This document shows, in pieces, positions 34,456 through 43,359 of a DNA stretch of 64,000 nucleotides; within the stretch, counting starts at the first letter, position 1, and each line of letters begins with the position of its first letter. Origin of the DNA: JAAFHB01 sp963677935 (GTDB lineage: Bacteria; Bacteroidota; Bacteroidia; Bacteroidales; Prolixibacteraceae); assembly GCA_963677935.2 (NCBI GenBank), contig CAXXEH010000001.1, positions 434,001 to 498,000 on the forward strand. Direction: 5' to 3'. The position numbers and the translations under genes were made by a program. Below the pieces are notes generated by a model. It was not told the origin of the DNA, did not search any database, and worked only from the letters and a program-made list of their open reading frames with translations.

Positions 34456-37400
34456 ATGCAAAGCCAGCTAATTAATATCATCACCGCTACTGATCCGGCT
34501 CTGAAAAATAAATCTATCGACGACTTTTGCAGGATCGCAACCATCGATGAGCTGTTATCAGAAGCAAAATCGCTTGATCTGTTCCGTAAGTCAGAACCAA
34601 ATCTTTATCACCGTGTAAGGGCCTTATTCTTTCTTTATGCGATACATCGTTTTTACATTCCTTTGCAAAACAGCATAGGAACTGAAGGGGTTATTCCGTA
34701 TGAGGCGTTTGAACATATGCTTAAACGAAGATTTGAAGAGGCGATCGAATTGCTGCAACAGGTCCAGGATAAACTGGGGGCCAACGAAGGTTTGTCCAGC
34801 GGTCTTGCCGACGCCTATCATCAGCTCGCATTTCAGACACTGGCCAATCAGGTCAGAATCAGCGTACGCTCCACTGCGGGAAATAAATGGATGTTCCGGA
34901 TTGGACACCCATCTGATCAGCCACTTAGGATACACCCATCCCTTTTACTCAAAGATGAAAAGAGTGGATTATATCCGTGTCTGCACGAAGCGACTCCCGT
35001 AAGGATGGATCTGAGTCACAGCGGATGGAGTGATATCTTCTTCCTTGGTATGGATTATCCCGAAGGGGCCAAAGTGCTCAATATTTCGGTTAACCTGTGT
35101 GTCAGGAACAATTCCGGTGAAACAAAACCCACCCCACCCATCGAGACCTGGCTCAGGATCATTGATGAACCGATCTTAAAATTAACAAGTGTCGATCTTG
35201 GTGCTTCATCTTCAATAAATAATCTGTCCGAAGTATTTGACTTCGCGAAGGATTACCTTGGATTGTTAAAAGCTGCCGTTATTGCCTCAGGAATTGTCCC
35301 TCCGGGGATGGAGGGGGCAGACTTACCATTATCAATCCTGCTTGAGAATATGGTTGGCAAAGGGAAAGGGATAGAGGTGGTCAGTAAGGTAAATAATATT
35401 CCAAAGGGATCGAGGCTGGCTGTTTCGACCAACCTGCTGGCTTCACTTATTGCATTATGCATGAGAGCCACCAGACAAACAGAACATCTTACCGGAATTT
35501 TAAATGAAGATGAACGACGGTTGGTCGCGTCAAAAGCGATTCTTGGTGAATGGATAGGAGGTTCGGGTGGCGGCTGGCAGGATTCAGGCGGCGTTTGGCC
35601 GGGCATGAAACTGATCAAAGGGGTCGAAGCTACAGATGGCGATCCGGAGTTTGGGATCAGCAAGGGTCGTCTCCTGCCAAAACATACCATTCTCGATACC
35701 GCGATGGTAACTCCTATAACAAGGCAGAAATTGCAGAATAGTCTGGTGATGGTCCATGGAGGTATGGCTCAGGATGTAGGACCGATTCTGGAAATGGTGA
35801 CCGAAAAGTACCTTCTCCGTTCCAAAAAAGAGTGGATAGGACGGCAGAATGCCATCACCTATTTTGATGAAGTGGTTCAGAAACTGGTTGATGGAGACAT
35901 TAAGGGGGTAGGAGCTTTTACCCAGCGAAATTTCGAAGGACCCATTCAGGAGATCATTCCATGGGCAACCAATCTTTATACGGAAACCATCATTCAACAA
36001 ATTAAAGCCGAATTCAAAGCTGACTTCTGGGGCTTTTGGATGATGGGCGGAATGTCGGGGGGTGGAATGGGATTTATATTCAATCCACTTGTGAAGCAAA
36101 AAGCACAGGATCGGTTACAGCAAATCATGTCGGCCACTAAAAAGAAATTTGAACATGCCATACCTTTTGCCATGGAGCCGGTCGTGTATGATTTCAGTAT
36201 CAACGAAAACGGAACTTTTGCAGCCTTGAATACAGGAAACGAAGCGCTTATGCCGGAGTCGTATTATACCCTTCTGATGCCTCAGTTGTTAAAGAAAGAG
36301 ATCAGCTCGCTATCCGAATGTCAGCGCAATGAGATGGCGATACTTGGATCTGCTTATAAATCAAATGAAAAGTTCAGTGGATTTATAAGCAATCTTTTCG
36401 AGAGGATGATCCCCCAAAATCAGGAAGTTTCAACGCAGCAAAAGTCGCTCAATGCTCTGCTGGCAGAACTGGGGTTTGATGAAGGGCAACACGAACAAAT
36501 CAAAAAAGATTTATATACAGGGCGCATCAGTTTATCGAAAAACCGGTTACCCATCAGCACAACCATCGGGGATGTACATCCGTCGGAGATCGGCCACCAT
36601 TCGGTATTAAACAACCGGGAGCTCATCGATCAGGGTATGGAAGCGCTCCGGAACAGGGAACTTGCAATCGTCTCTTTGGCAGGTGGCGCCGGCAGTCGCT
36701 GGACAAAAGGAGCAGGGGTGGTCAAATCACTGAACCCTTTTGCTAAACTGGATGGGAAACACCGGAATTTTCTGGAAACACATCTGGCAAAAACAACGCA
36801 CGTCAATTGGTATTATTCTACCAATCTTCAACATATATTTACAACCAGCTACCTTACCCATCCGGCAATTTCATCATTTCTGAATGAGGTTGAGATGATT
36901 GGAAAAAACGATCACATTTATCTCTCAGAAGGTAAGGTGATCGGGTTGCGACTCATCCCCACTGAGCGAGACCTCCGGTTTCTTTGGGAAGAGATGCCGC
37001 AACGGTTGCTCGATGAGCAATCGCAGAAAGTTCAGCAAAGTCTGCATACTGCACTGATTAACTGGGCAAAAACTGCAGGCGAGGCAGAAGACTACCGCGA
37101 TAATCTCCCCTCGCAATGTATCCATCCCGTAGGACACTGGTACGAAATACCCAATCTTTTCCTCAACGGGACACTTAAACAACTGATTGAAGACAATTCG
37201 AATTTAAAATATTTGCTGGTTCACAACATCGACACCCTTGGAGCCAATGCAGACGCTGCACTGCTAGGATACCACATTCAGCAACAAAAAGCGATGACCG
37301 TTGAAGTGATCACCCGTAAGCTGGACGATCGTGGCGGCGGCCTGGCAAAAATAAACGGGCAATTGCGACTGGTGGAAGGGATGGCTCTTCCTGACGAAAA

Positions 37401-37788
37401 GATTGAATTCAACCTGAGTTATTACAATACCAATACCTTCTGGATTGATATTGATAAACTCCTTTCTGCATTCGGACTTACCCGAAATGATCTGTTCAAC
37501 AGCGAAAAAGTAAAGTTGGCAGTTTATAAAATGGCGTCAAGGATGCCCACCTATGTGACCATTAAAGAGGTAAAAAAGCGGTGGGGAAAAGGTCAGGAAG
37601 ATGTATTTCCGGCTACCCAGTTTGAGAAATTATGGGGCGATATGACCGCAATACCTGAATTACCCTGCTCATATATCAATGTTCCGCGGATGCGGGGACA
37701 GCAGCTCAAGGAGGTTTCGCAGCTGGATGGGTGGTTAAGAGACGGCTCAAAAGATTATATTGAGAAGATCTGTAAGTGGCAGGATTAG
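34456..37788 (+). CDS. Fusion of a GHMP-kinase-like domain and a UDP-sugar pyrophosphorylase (UDPGP) domain
   Basis: The protein has about 1110 residues. The region at residues 300-540 resembles L-fucokinase-type GHMP kinases: IPKGSRLAVSTN, GGSGGGWQDSGG (about residue 368) and GGMSGGGMGF (about residue 531). In the first motif the usual GLGTSS is RLAVST, so phosphoryl transfer is in doubt. From about residue 735 a UDPGP domain follows, with VSLAGGAGSRWTKGAG and LLVHNIDTLGANAD. The order is the reverse of the Bacteroides FKP fucose enzyme. The start at 34456 is chosen because the 29 upstream residues look non-coding. The substrate is unknown. Confidence 0.72.
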   Translation: MQSQLINIITATDPALKNKSIDDFCRIATIDELLSEAKSLDLFRKSEPNLYHRVRALFFLYAIHRFYIPLQNSIGTEGVIPYEAFEHMLKRRFEEAIELLQQVQDKLGANEGLSSGLADAYHQLAFQTLANQVRISVRSTAGNKWMFRIGHPSDQPLRIHPSLLLKDEKSGLYPCLHEATPVRMDLSHSGWSDIFFLGMDYPEGAKVLNISVNLCVRNNSGETKPTPPIETWLRIIDEPILKLTSVDLGASSSINNLSEVFDFAKDYLGLLKAAVIASGIVPPGMEGADLPLSILLENMVGKGKGIEVVSKVNNIPKGSRLAVSTNLLASLIALCMRATRQTEHLTGILNEDERRLVASKAILGEWIGGSGGGWQDSGGVWPGMKLIKGVEATDGDPEFGISKGRLLPKHTILDTAMVTPITRQKLQNSLVMVHGGMAQDVGPILEMVTEKYLLRSKKEWIGRQNAITYFDEVVQKLVDGDIKGVGAFTQRNFEGPIQEIIPWATNLYTETIIQQIKAEFKADFWGFWMMGGMSGGGMGFIFNPLVKQKAQDRLQQIMSATKKKFEHAIPFAMEPVVYDFSINENGTFAALNTGNEALMPESYYTLLMPQLLKKEISSLSECQRNEMAILGSAYKSNEKFSGFISNLFERMIPQNQEVSTQQKSLNALLAELGFDEGQHEQIKKDLYTGRISLSKNRLPISTTIGDVHPSEIGHHSVLNNRELIDQGMEALRNRELAIVSLAGGAGSRWTKGAGVVKSLNPFAKLDGKHRNFLETHLAKTTHVNWYYSTNLQHIFTTSYLTHPAISSFLNEVEMIGKNDHIYLSEGKVIGLRLIPTERDLRFLWEEMPQRLLDEQSQKVQQSLHTALINWAKTAGEAEDYRDNLPSQCIHPVGHWYEIPNLFLNGTLKQLIEDNSNLKYLLVHNIDTLGANADAALLGYHIQQQKAMTVEVITRKLDDRGGGLAKINGQLRLVEGMALPDEKIEFNLSYYNTNTFWIDIDKLLSAFGLTRNDLFNSEKVKLAVYKMASRMPTYVTIKEVKKRWGKGQEDVFPATQFEKLWGDMTAIPELPCSYINVPRMRGQQLKEVSQLDGWLRDGSKDYIEKICKWQD

Positions 37789-37873
37789 GTGAATAAATTG
37801 GAACGGAAATACGGCTCAAAGTTCTTCTTAAAATTATTTAATTTTGATTTTAACAACAAAGCTCATAAAACTA

Positions 37874-37881
37874 TAACTTTG
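37874..37881 (+). promoter_or_regulatory. Promoter -7 element of a decayed toxin-antitoxin module
   Basis: TAACTTTG matches TAnnTTTG and lies 11 bp before the remnant antitoxin start at 37893. It could still drive transcription toward the dehydratase gene at 38290. Confidence 0.45.
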
Positions 37882-37892
37882 TATAAAAAAGT

Positions 37893-38101
37893 ATGACAAC
37901 GATTATCATCAACGAAAAATCAAAAAAGGGCGCATAATTCTTGATTTAATCCGCGAAATGAATTGTGGTAAAATTGTAGTGGAAGGGGAAAATACTAAAG
38001 AAACTCCAAATGAAATTACCAGATTGGCCATTCACGAAACAGAGCAAGGGGAAACAATTAAGTGTATAGATTTTGATGATTATCTTTTAAAAGTGAAATA
38101 A
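37893..38101 (+). pseudogene. Frameshifted RelB-like antitoxin gene
   Basis: The frame starts MTTIIINEKSKKG and would stop at once. A one-base shift in the run of A residues near 37920 restores GRIILDLIREMNCGKIVVE through FDDYLLKVK to a TAA. This is the layout of small Bacteroidota antitoxins paired with YafQ/RelE toxins. A toxin remnant follows directly. Confidence 0.7.
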
Positions 38102-38103
38102 TT

Positions 38104-38253
38104 TTCTCAATACAAAAACCATCATCTGACCGGGTTTTATAAAGGATTAAATGAATGTCATATTTTGCCTGATTGGCTTTTAATTTATTCAAAAAACAAA
38201 ACAATTAAACTCGTTACACTTATCAGACAGGAACCCATTCAGATCTATTTTAA
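38104..38253 (+). pseudogene. C-terminal fragment of a YafQ/RelE-type toxin
   Basis: The frame reads HHLTGFYKGLNECHILPDW and LLIYSKNKTIKLVTLIR, the conserved second half of YafQ toxins with the catalytic His region. A one-base loss then shifts QTGTHSDLF out of frame. The first half of the toxin is missing. With the frameshifted antitoxin it forms a dead module in the gap of 500 bp before the dehydratase. Confidence 0.78.
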
Positions 38254-38289
38254 AAAAACCTTTACTAAACCCTTGGTAATATAATAAAT

Positions 38290-39510
38290 ATGCATTTTAA
38301 CCTTAATATCGACACCTTTATCCGTGAGCAGGTAACCGGCCGGAAAGAGAGCCTTTTAAAACCTGATTTTGAAAAATATTCCGAATCACTCAATTCACGT
38401 ATTAACAACAAATCGGTCCTGGTGATCGGTGGCGCCGGAACCATTGGCTCCTCCTATATCAAGGCCATCCTGAAATTCAAAATCCGGAAACTGGTGGTGG
38501 TTGATATCAACGAAAATGGTCTTACTGAGCTGGTACGCGACCTTCGAAGTTCCACAGGGTATCATCTTCCGGATGAGTTTATTACCTATCCGGTCAACTT
38601 TGGGGAGCGGGTATTTGAAAAAATATTTCAGCAACATGGTCCATTTGAGATCGTGGCTAATTTTGCCGCTCACAAACATGTCAGAAGCGAAAAAGATATC
38701 TTCTCCATTGAGGCAATGATCGAAAACAATGTGCTTCGCGCACGCAAATTGCTTGATCTGCTACTTAGGTTTCCACCCGAACATTTCTTCTGCGTCTCCA
38801 CCGACAAAGCCGCCAATCCGGTCAACATTATGGGGGCCAGTAAAAAACTGATGGAAGAGTTAATTATGACTTACGCCGACCGCCTCCCCATCAAAACGGC
38901 CCGCTTTGCCAATGTTGCCTTCTCAAACGGAAGCCTGCCGCTCGGATTTCTTGACCGTTTGAATAAGAAGCAACCGTGGTCGTGCCCGCTGGGAATTCGC
39001 AGGTTTTTCGTCTCACCGGAGGAGTCGGGAGAGCTCTGTCTGATCGCTTCGATCATGGGTGAGTCGGGCGATATCTTCTTCCCCAAACTGGACGAAGAGC
39101 GCGATATGATACCATTCGACAAGATCGCCTTAGCACTTCTTAAAAGTATAGGGCTCGATCCTGATGTGTGTCAGAGTGAAGAGGAGGCTAAACAAAAAGC
39201 ACTTTTGCTGAATAACGATTCCAAATCCTATCCAATTTACTTTTTCGGTTCCGACACCTCGGGTGAAAAAGCGTTTGAGGAGTTTTATACTGAAAAAGAG
39301 ACGTTGGATAACGATTCATTTATCCATCTGGGAGTAGTAAAAAACTCGAAAAAACGGAGTATAGCAGAGATTGAAGCAATCTTCGACCAACTTCACCAAC
39401 TGTTTGAATCACAAAACATCACCAAATCGGCAATTGTAGATGCTCTGAAAGTTTACCTCCCCAACTTTGAACACATCGAAACAGGCAAGGGACTCGATTC
39501 GAAAATGTGA
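38290..39510 (+). CDS. NDP-sugar 4,6-dehydratase/epimerase-like SDR (WbpM/CapD C-terminal type)
   Basis: The 406-residue soluble protein belongs to the polysaccharide biosynthesis SDR family. It has SVLVIGGAGTIGSSYIK, NFAAHKHVRSEKD and VSTDKAANPVNIMGASKKL. In the last motif Met stands where many SDRs have the catalytic Tyr, as in WbpM/FlaA1-type dehydratases. Unlike full-length WbpM it has no N-terminal membrane domain. It may convert a UDP-linked sugar made by the upstream pyrophosphorylase-like proteins. The stop codon runs straight into an octamer array. Confidence 0.8.
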   Translation: MHFNLNIDTFIREQVTGRKESLLKPDFEKYSESLNSRINNKSVLVIGGAGTIGSSYIKAILKFKIRKLVVVDINENGLTELVRDLRSSTGYHLPDEFITYPVNFGERVFEKIFQQHGPFEIVANFAAHKHVRSEKDIFSIEAMIENNVLRARKLLDLLLRFPPEHFFCVSTDKAANPVNIMGASKKLMEELIMTYADRLPIKTARFANVAFSNGSLPLGFLDRLNKKQPWSCPLGIRRFFVSPEESGELCLIASIMGESGDIFFPKLDEERDMIPFDKIALALLKSIGLDPDVCQSEEEAKQKALLLNNDSKSYPIYFFGSDTSGEKAFEEFYTEKETLDNDSFIHLGVVKNSKKRSIAEIEAIFDQLHQLFESQNITKSAIVDALKVYLPNFEHIETGKGLDSKM

Positions 39511-40222
39511 AAAACGAAGGGACGAGGGGACGAAGGCACGACGGGGCGAACACACGAGGGCACGAGGGCACGAAGGCACGACGGGGCGAACACACGAGGG
39601 CACGAGTCGTGCAGTCGTGTAGTCGTCCAGCCGTGCAGTCGCGTAGTCGTGCAGTCGTGCAGTCGTGTAGCCGTGCAATCGTTCAGTCGTACAATCGTGT
39701 AGTCGTAAATTTAAACAATATACCATGGAAAAAATAAAATCCCATAAGAATCTAATTGTATATCAGTTAGCCTATCAGGTAGCCTTAGAAATACATGAGA
39801 TTACCCTTAATTTCCCATCTGAAGAAAAATATTCATTAACCGACCAAATCAGAAGAAGTTCCAGATCGGTGTGTGCAAATCTTGCAGAAGCATGGCGCAA
39901 GCGTCGATATCCCAAAAATTTCATATCAAAATTATCTGATTCGGAGGCAGAATCAGGTGAAACACAGGTTTGGCTTGATTTTGCTGAATCATTCAACTAT
40001 TTAGATCATAAAACCCACGATGACTTGAATGACAAATGCGAACATATTATCGCCATGCTAATTAGCATTAGCAACAATCCTGAAAAATGGACCATTTAAC
40101 TTCGCGTTTTTTGTGCATTTGTGCAGTCGTGTCGCCGTGCATTCGTGTAGTCGTGCATTCGTGTAGTCGTGCAGTCGTGCAGTCGTGTAGTCGTGCAGTC
40201 GTGTAGTCGTGTAGTCGTAAAC
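39511..40222. repeat. Composite octamer-array element around an intact S23 gene (TCGTGCAG type)
   Basis: An inverted arm of ACGAGGGC/ACGACGGG/GCGAACAC octamers runs from 39514 to 39606. At ACGAG|TCGTG (39602-39611) it switches to its complement, and TCGTGCAG/TCGTGTAG octamers run to 39710. The S23 gene follows (39725-40099), then a second direct arm of twelve octamers (40127-40222). Both direct arms end in TCGTAAAY. Register is kept at 8 nt throughout each arm. The element lies directly between the SDR dehydratase and the flavin reductase genes, with no other gene in it. Confidence 0.92.
39725..40099 (+). CDS. Four-helix-bundle (S23/IVP-like) protein
   Basis: The 124-residue protein reads KSHKNLIVYQLAYQVALEI, then SLTDQIRRSSRSVCANLAEA and HIIAMLISISNN. 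This is the four-helix-bundle family named after proteins encoded in intervening sequences of 23S rRNA genes. Relatives include Avd, the accessory protein of diversity-generating retroelements, which forms a positively charged barrel and binds nucleic acid. The same is plausible here but not shown. It is the only intact member of three in the window, and all three have octamer arrays directly beside them. Confidence 0.9.
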   Translation: MEKIKSHKNLIVYQLAYQVALEIHEITLNFPSEEKYSLTDQIRRSSRSVCANLAEAWRKRRYPKNFISKLSDSEAESGETQVWLDFAESFNYLDHKTHDDLNDKCEHIIAMLISISNNPEKWTI

Positions 40223-40256
40223 ACTTGTATTCCAAATATTAACACAATTAACAAAT

Positions 40257-40862
40257 ATGTCTAAACAAAACTGGAAACCGGGGAATATGGTTTATCCGCT
40301 ACCTGCAGCGCTGATCAGTTGCGGCGATATGGATGGCAAGAGAAATCTGCTTACTGTTTCGTGGTTGGGAACCATTTGTTCCGATCCGCCCATGTGCTAT
40401 ATATCTGTCCGTCCCGAGCGCTATTCACATGAAATCATCAAGGAGTCGGGCGAATTTGTCATCAACCTCACCACTGCCGATATGGCTAAAGCAACCGATT
40501 GGTGCGGCGTAAAATCGGGCCGCAACTTTGACAAATTTAAAGAGAGCGGCCTCACCCCTGCCCCGGCATCCATGGTGAAATGTCCGGTTGTTGCCGAATC
40601 ACCGATCTCAATCGAATGTAAGGTGAAAGAGATTCTGTCGTTGGGTTCGCACGATATGTTTATCGCCGATGTAGTCAATATCATTGCCGACGACCGCTAT
40701 ATCGATCCTGAAACCGGGGCATTTAGTCTTGCAGCATCAGGTATTATGGCCTACTCACACGGAACCTACTATTCATTGGGTAAACGGATCGGCAAATTTG
40801 GATGGAGTGTGATGAAAGACAAAACGAGGAAGAAGGACCCGGTAATCCCTAAAAAGAAATAA
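40257..40862 (+). CDS. Flavin reductase family protein (FMN-binding split barrel)
   Basis: The 201-residue protein has the flavin reductase-like pattern: PLPAALISCGDMDGKRNLLTV... in the FMN-binding region, PPMCYISVRPERYS, SGEFVINL and SLGSHDMFIADV. Such proteins bind FMN and reduce it or a substrate with NAD(P)H. It stands alone, with an octamer array upstream and a repeat-containing AT-rich gap downstream. No partner oxygenase is visible, so the substrate is unknown. Confidence 0.88.
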   Translation: MSKQNWKPGNMVYPLPAALISCGDMDGKRNLLTVSWLGTICSDPPMCYISVRPERYSHEIIKESGEFVINLTTADMAKATDWCGVKSGRNFDKFKESGLTPAPASMVKCPVVAESPISIECKVKEILSLGSHDMFIADVVNIIADDRYIDPETGAFSLAASGIMAYSHGTYYSLGKRIGKFGWSVMKDKTRKKDPVIPKKK

Positions 40863-41043
40863 TAAAATATTTATTTGTATTCTTGTTAATACAATACTTC
40901 GGTATGTTTTCGTATCTAATTCATGATGAATAAGTTGAAATATATGGAAATAAATTGAAATATTTCTTTATTTCTATGTATTTCAGTCTGTTACATATTA
41001 TTGAAATTAAATAATATTAAAATTTACCGAACTATTATAATAA

Positions 41044-41150
41044 GTAACTGGAATAATTTAATGTCGTAATTGAATCTTTATATCTTGCATATAATCAATC
41101 AGAAAAGGCATTGAAAATTGAACATTATTAATTGACAATCACTTATCTTG
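41044..41150. repeat. Dispersed intergenic repeat, copy 1 (about 107 bp)
   Basis: The stretch from GTAACTGGAATAATTTAATG to AACATTATTAATTGACAATC aligns well with 48781-48890. This copy ends 1 bp before the M3 peptidase start codon. The AT-rich 180 bp before it (40863-41043) show no feature. Confidence 0.75.
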
Positions 41151-41151
41151 T

Positions 41152-43221
41152 ATGACAGCTTGTAATTTGAACGATAAAACAAAAGAGACCAATCCGCTAC
41201 TGGAGGAATGGAATACCCCGCATCAGACGCCACCCTTTGGGGAGATTAAACACGAACATTTTATCCCTGCCATTGATGCCACCCTGAAAGAGGCAAAAGA
41301 GGAGGTCGATCTGATTATCAACAGCACCGAAGCGCCGACATTTCAAAATACGATTGTAGCACTCGAAGTTTCAGGTGAAAAGCTGGAACGGGTTACAAGT
41401 GTGCTGTTTAATCTGAATTCAGCCGAGACGGATGATACCATACAGGCTATTACGCGTGAAGTTTCACCTAAACTATCGGAATTTTCCAACTATGTTTCAC
41501 TGAATGAACAACTTTTTGGCAAAGTTAAAGCCGTATTTGACCAAAAAGAGCAGTTGAACCTCTCGCCCGAAGAGCTTCAGTTACTTGAGAAAAAATTTCT
41601 GGGATTTGTACGCAGTGGTGCGAACCTCAAGGGTGAATCAAAGAAAAGATACGCTGAAATAACTACCGAATTATCAAAACTCTCCCTTTTGTTTGGTGAA
41701 AATGTGCTTGCAGAAACAAATGGCTTCCAATTGCTCATCACCGATAAGAAAGATCTCGCCGGATTACCGGAGTCGGAGTGCGAAGCGGCTGCTCAGGTAG
41801 CAAAATCGAAAGATAAAGAGGGGTGGTTATTTACGCTTCAGGGTCCCAGTTTCGTTGGTTTTATGAAATATGCCGATAACCGTAATCTTCGTGAACAGCT
41901 CTACAAGGCTTACACTTCGCGTGGATTTCAGAAAAACGACAAAAACAATGAGGAGATTATCCGGAAAACGGTTAATCTTAAACTGGAAAAAGCCAAATTA
42001 TTAGGATTTAAAAATCATGCCGAATATGTTCTTGCTGAGCGGATGGCTGAACATCCGAAACGGGTGAACGATTTCATCAATCAGCTACATGCCGCATCAC
42101 GTCCGGCAGCCGAAAAGGAATATGGAGAGGTTCAGGCATTCGCAAGGAAGAATGGATTGAAAGATCAGTTGCAACGTTGGGACTGGAGTTACTACTCCGA
42201 AAAGCTGAAGAACGCCAGTTACGGTTTCGATGAACAGCAGGTAAAACCCTATTTCCAGCTCGAAAAAGTCCAAACCGGAGTATTTGATCTTGCCACCCGA
42301 CTTTACGGACTCACCTTTAAGGAGAACAAAACAATACCCGTTTACCACCCCGATGCTACCGCCTATGAGGTGTTTGATCAGGACGGCTCTTTCCTGTCGG
42401 TGCTCTATCTTGATTTTTTTCCACGTGAAGGGAAAAGCGGTGGCGCCTGGATGAACGATCTCAGGCCTGAAAGTAAAGTGAACGGAAAGGTTATCCGTCC
42501 CATCATCACCGTTGTTTGTAACTTTACCAAACCGACCGAAACCAAACCTTCGTTGCTTACCTTTAATGAGGTGACCACCTTTCTTCATGAATTTGGTCAT
42601 GCCCTGCATGGGATGTTGGCCAACACTGTCTATCCGGGGCTTTCGGGAACAAATGTCTATCGCGATTTTGTGGAACTCCCTTCACAGGTGATGGAAAACT
42701 GGGCAACTCAAAAGGAGTGGCTCGACCTGTTTGCTGTTCATTATCAAACCGGTGAAAAAATCCCTGCTGAACTGGTGAAAAAACTCATCGATGCAGAGAA
42801 TTTCCAGGCAGGCTATGCCAGCGAACGTCAACTGAGTTTTGGGATGAACGACATGGCCTGGCACTCCATCACTGAACCAATGAGTGGCGATATCGTCGAA
42901 TTTGAACAAAAAGCGATTATCGCCACTGAACTGTTTGCACCGGTTAAAGGCAGCTGCCTGAGTACCTCATTCTCACACATTTTTTCAGGCGGCTATGCAG
43001 CAGGTTATTATGGATACAAATGGGCCGAAGTACTCGATGCCGATGCATTTTCGGTCTTTAAGAAAAATGGAATATTTGACAAGGCTACCGCGACGTCGTT
43101 CCGCAAAAACATCCTTGAGAAAGGGGGAACTGAACATCCGATGAAGCTTTACAAGGCCTTCCGCGGAGAAGAACCCTCTGTTGATCCGTTACTTGAAAGG
43201 AGTGGGTTAAAGAAACTTTGA
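41152..43221 (+). CDS. dcp: M3 family metallopeptidase (Dcp/oligopeptidase A type)
   Basis: The 689-residue protein has the zinc motif HEFGH (residues 479-483) in TFLHEFGHALHGML, with the third ligand Glu in the following VELPSQVMENW segment. The full M3 catalytic domain is present. Dcp-type enzymes remove dipeptides from peptide C-termini. The N-terminus MTACNLNDKTKET looks like the cleavage box of a lipoprotein (T-A-C) without the hydrophobic signal before it, and an upstream in-frame stop at 41119 rules out a longer start. The protein is therefore probably cytoplasmic now, whatever its ancestor was. Confidence 0.88.
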   Translation: MTACNLNDKTKETNPLLEEWNTPHQTPPFGEIKHEHFIPAIDATLKEAKEEVDLIINSTEAPTFQNTIVALEVSGEKLERVTSVLFNLNSAETDDTIQAITREVSPKLSEFSNYVSLNEQLFGKVKAVFDQKEQLNLSPEELQLLEKKFLGFVRSGANLKGESKKRYAEITTELSKLSLLFGENVLAETNGFQLLITDKKDLAGLPESECEAAAQVAKSKDKEGWLFTLQGPSFVGFMKYADNRNLREQLYKAYTSRGFQKNDKNNEEIIRKTVNLKLEKAKLLGFKNHAEYVLAERMAEHPKRVNDFINQLHAASRPAAEKEYGEVQAFARKNGLKDQLQRWDWSYYSEKLKNASYGFDEQQVKPYFQLEKVQTGVFDLATRLYGLTFKENKTIPVYHPDATAYEVFDQDGSFLSVLYLDFFPREGKSGGAWMNDLRPESKVNGKVIRPIITVVCNFTKPTETKPSLLTFNEVTTFLHEFGHALHGMLANTVYPGLSGTNVYRDFVELPSQVMENWATQKEWLDLFAVHYQTGEKIPAELVKKLIDAENFQAGYASERQLSFGMNDMAWHSITEPMSGDIVEFEQKAIIATELFAPVKGSCLSTSFSHIFSGGYAAGYYGYKWAEVLDADAFSVFKKNGIFDKATATSFRKNILEKGGTEHPMKLYKAFRGEEPSVDPLLERSGLKKL

Positions 43222-43359
43222 AAGATTCAGACCATAGGTGCTACATTAAAATGGCTCTATGACGTTTGATGTGGTCAAAGGAAACGAATATTTTTTTAAG
43301 GAGCAGAGCACCGTTGATATTTGTAGATAATAAGGCAATCGGCACAAAAGGAGAATGTT

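Noticed and set aside
39725..40099. The S23-like gene as a diversity-generating retroelement accessory gene (avd)
   Set aside because: No reverse transcriptase, template repeat or variable repeat was found in the window. Only the fold family is shared.
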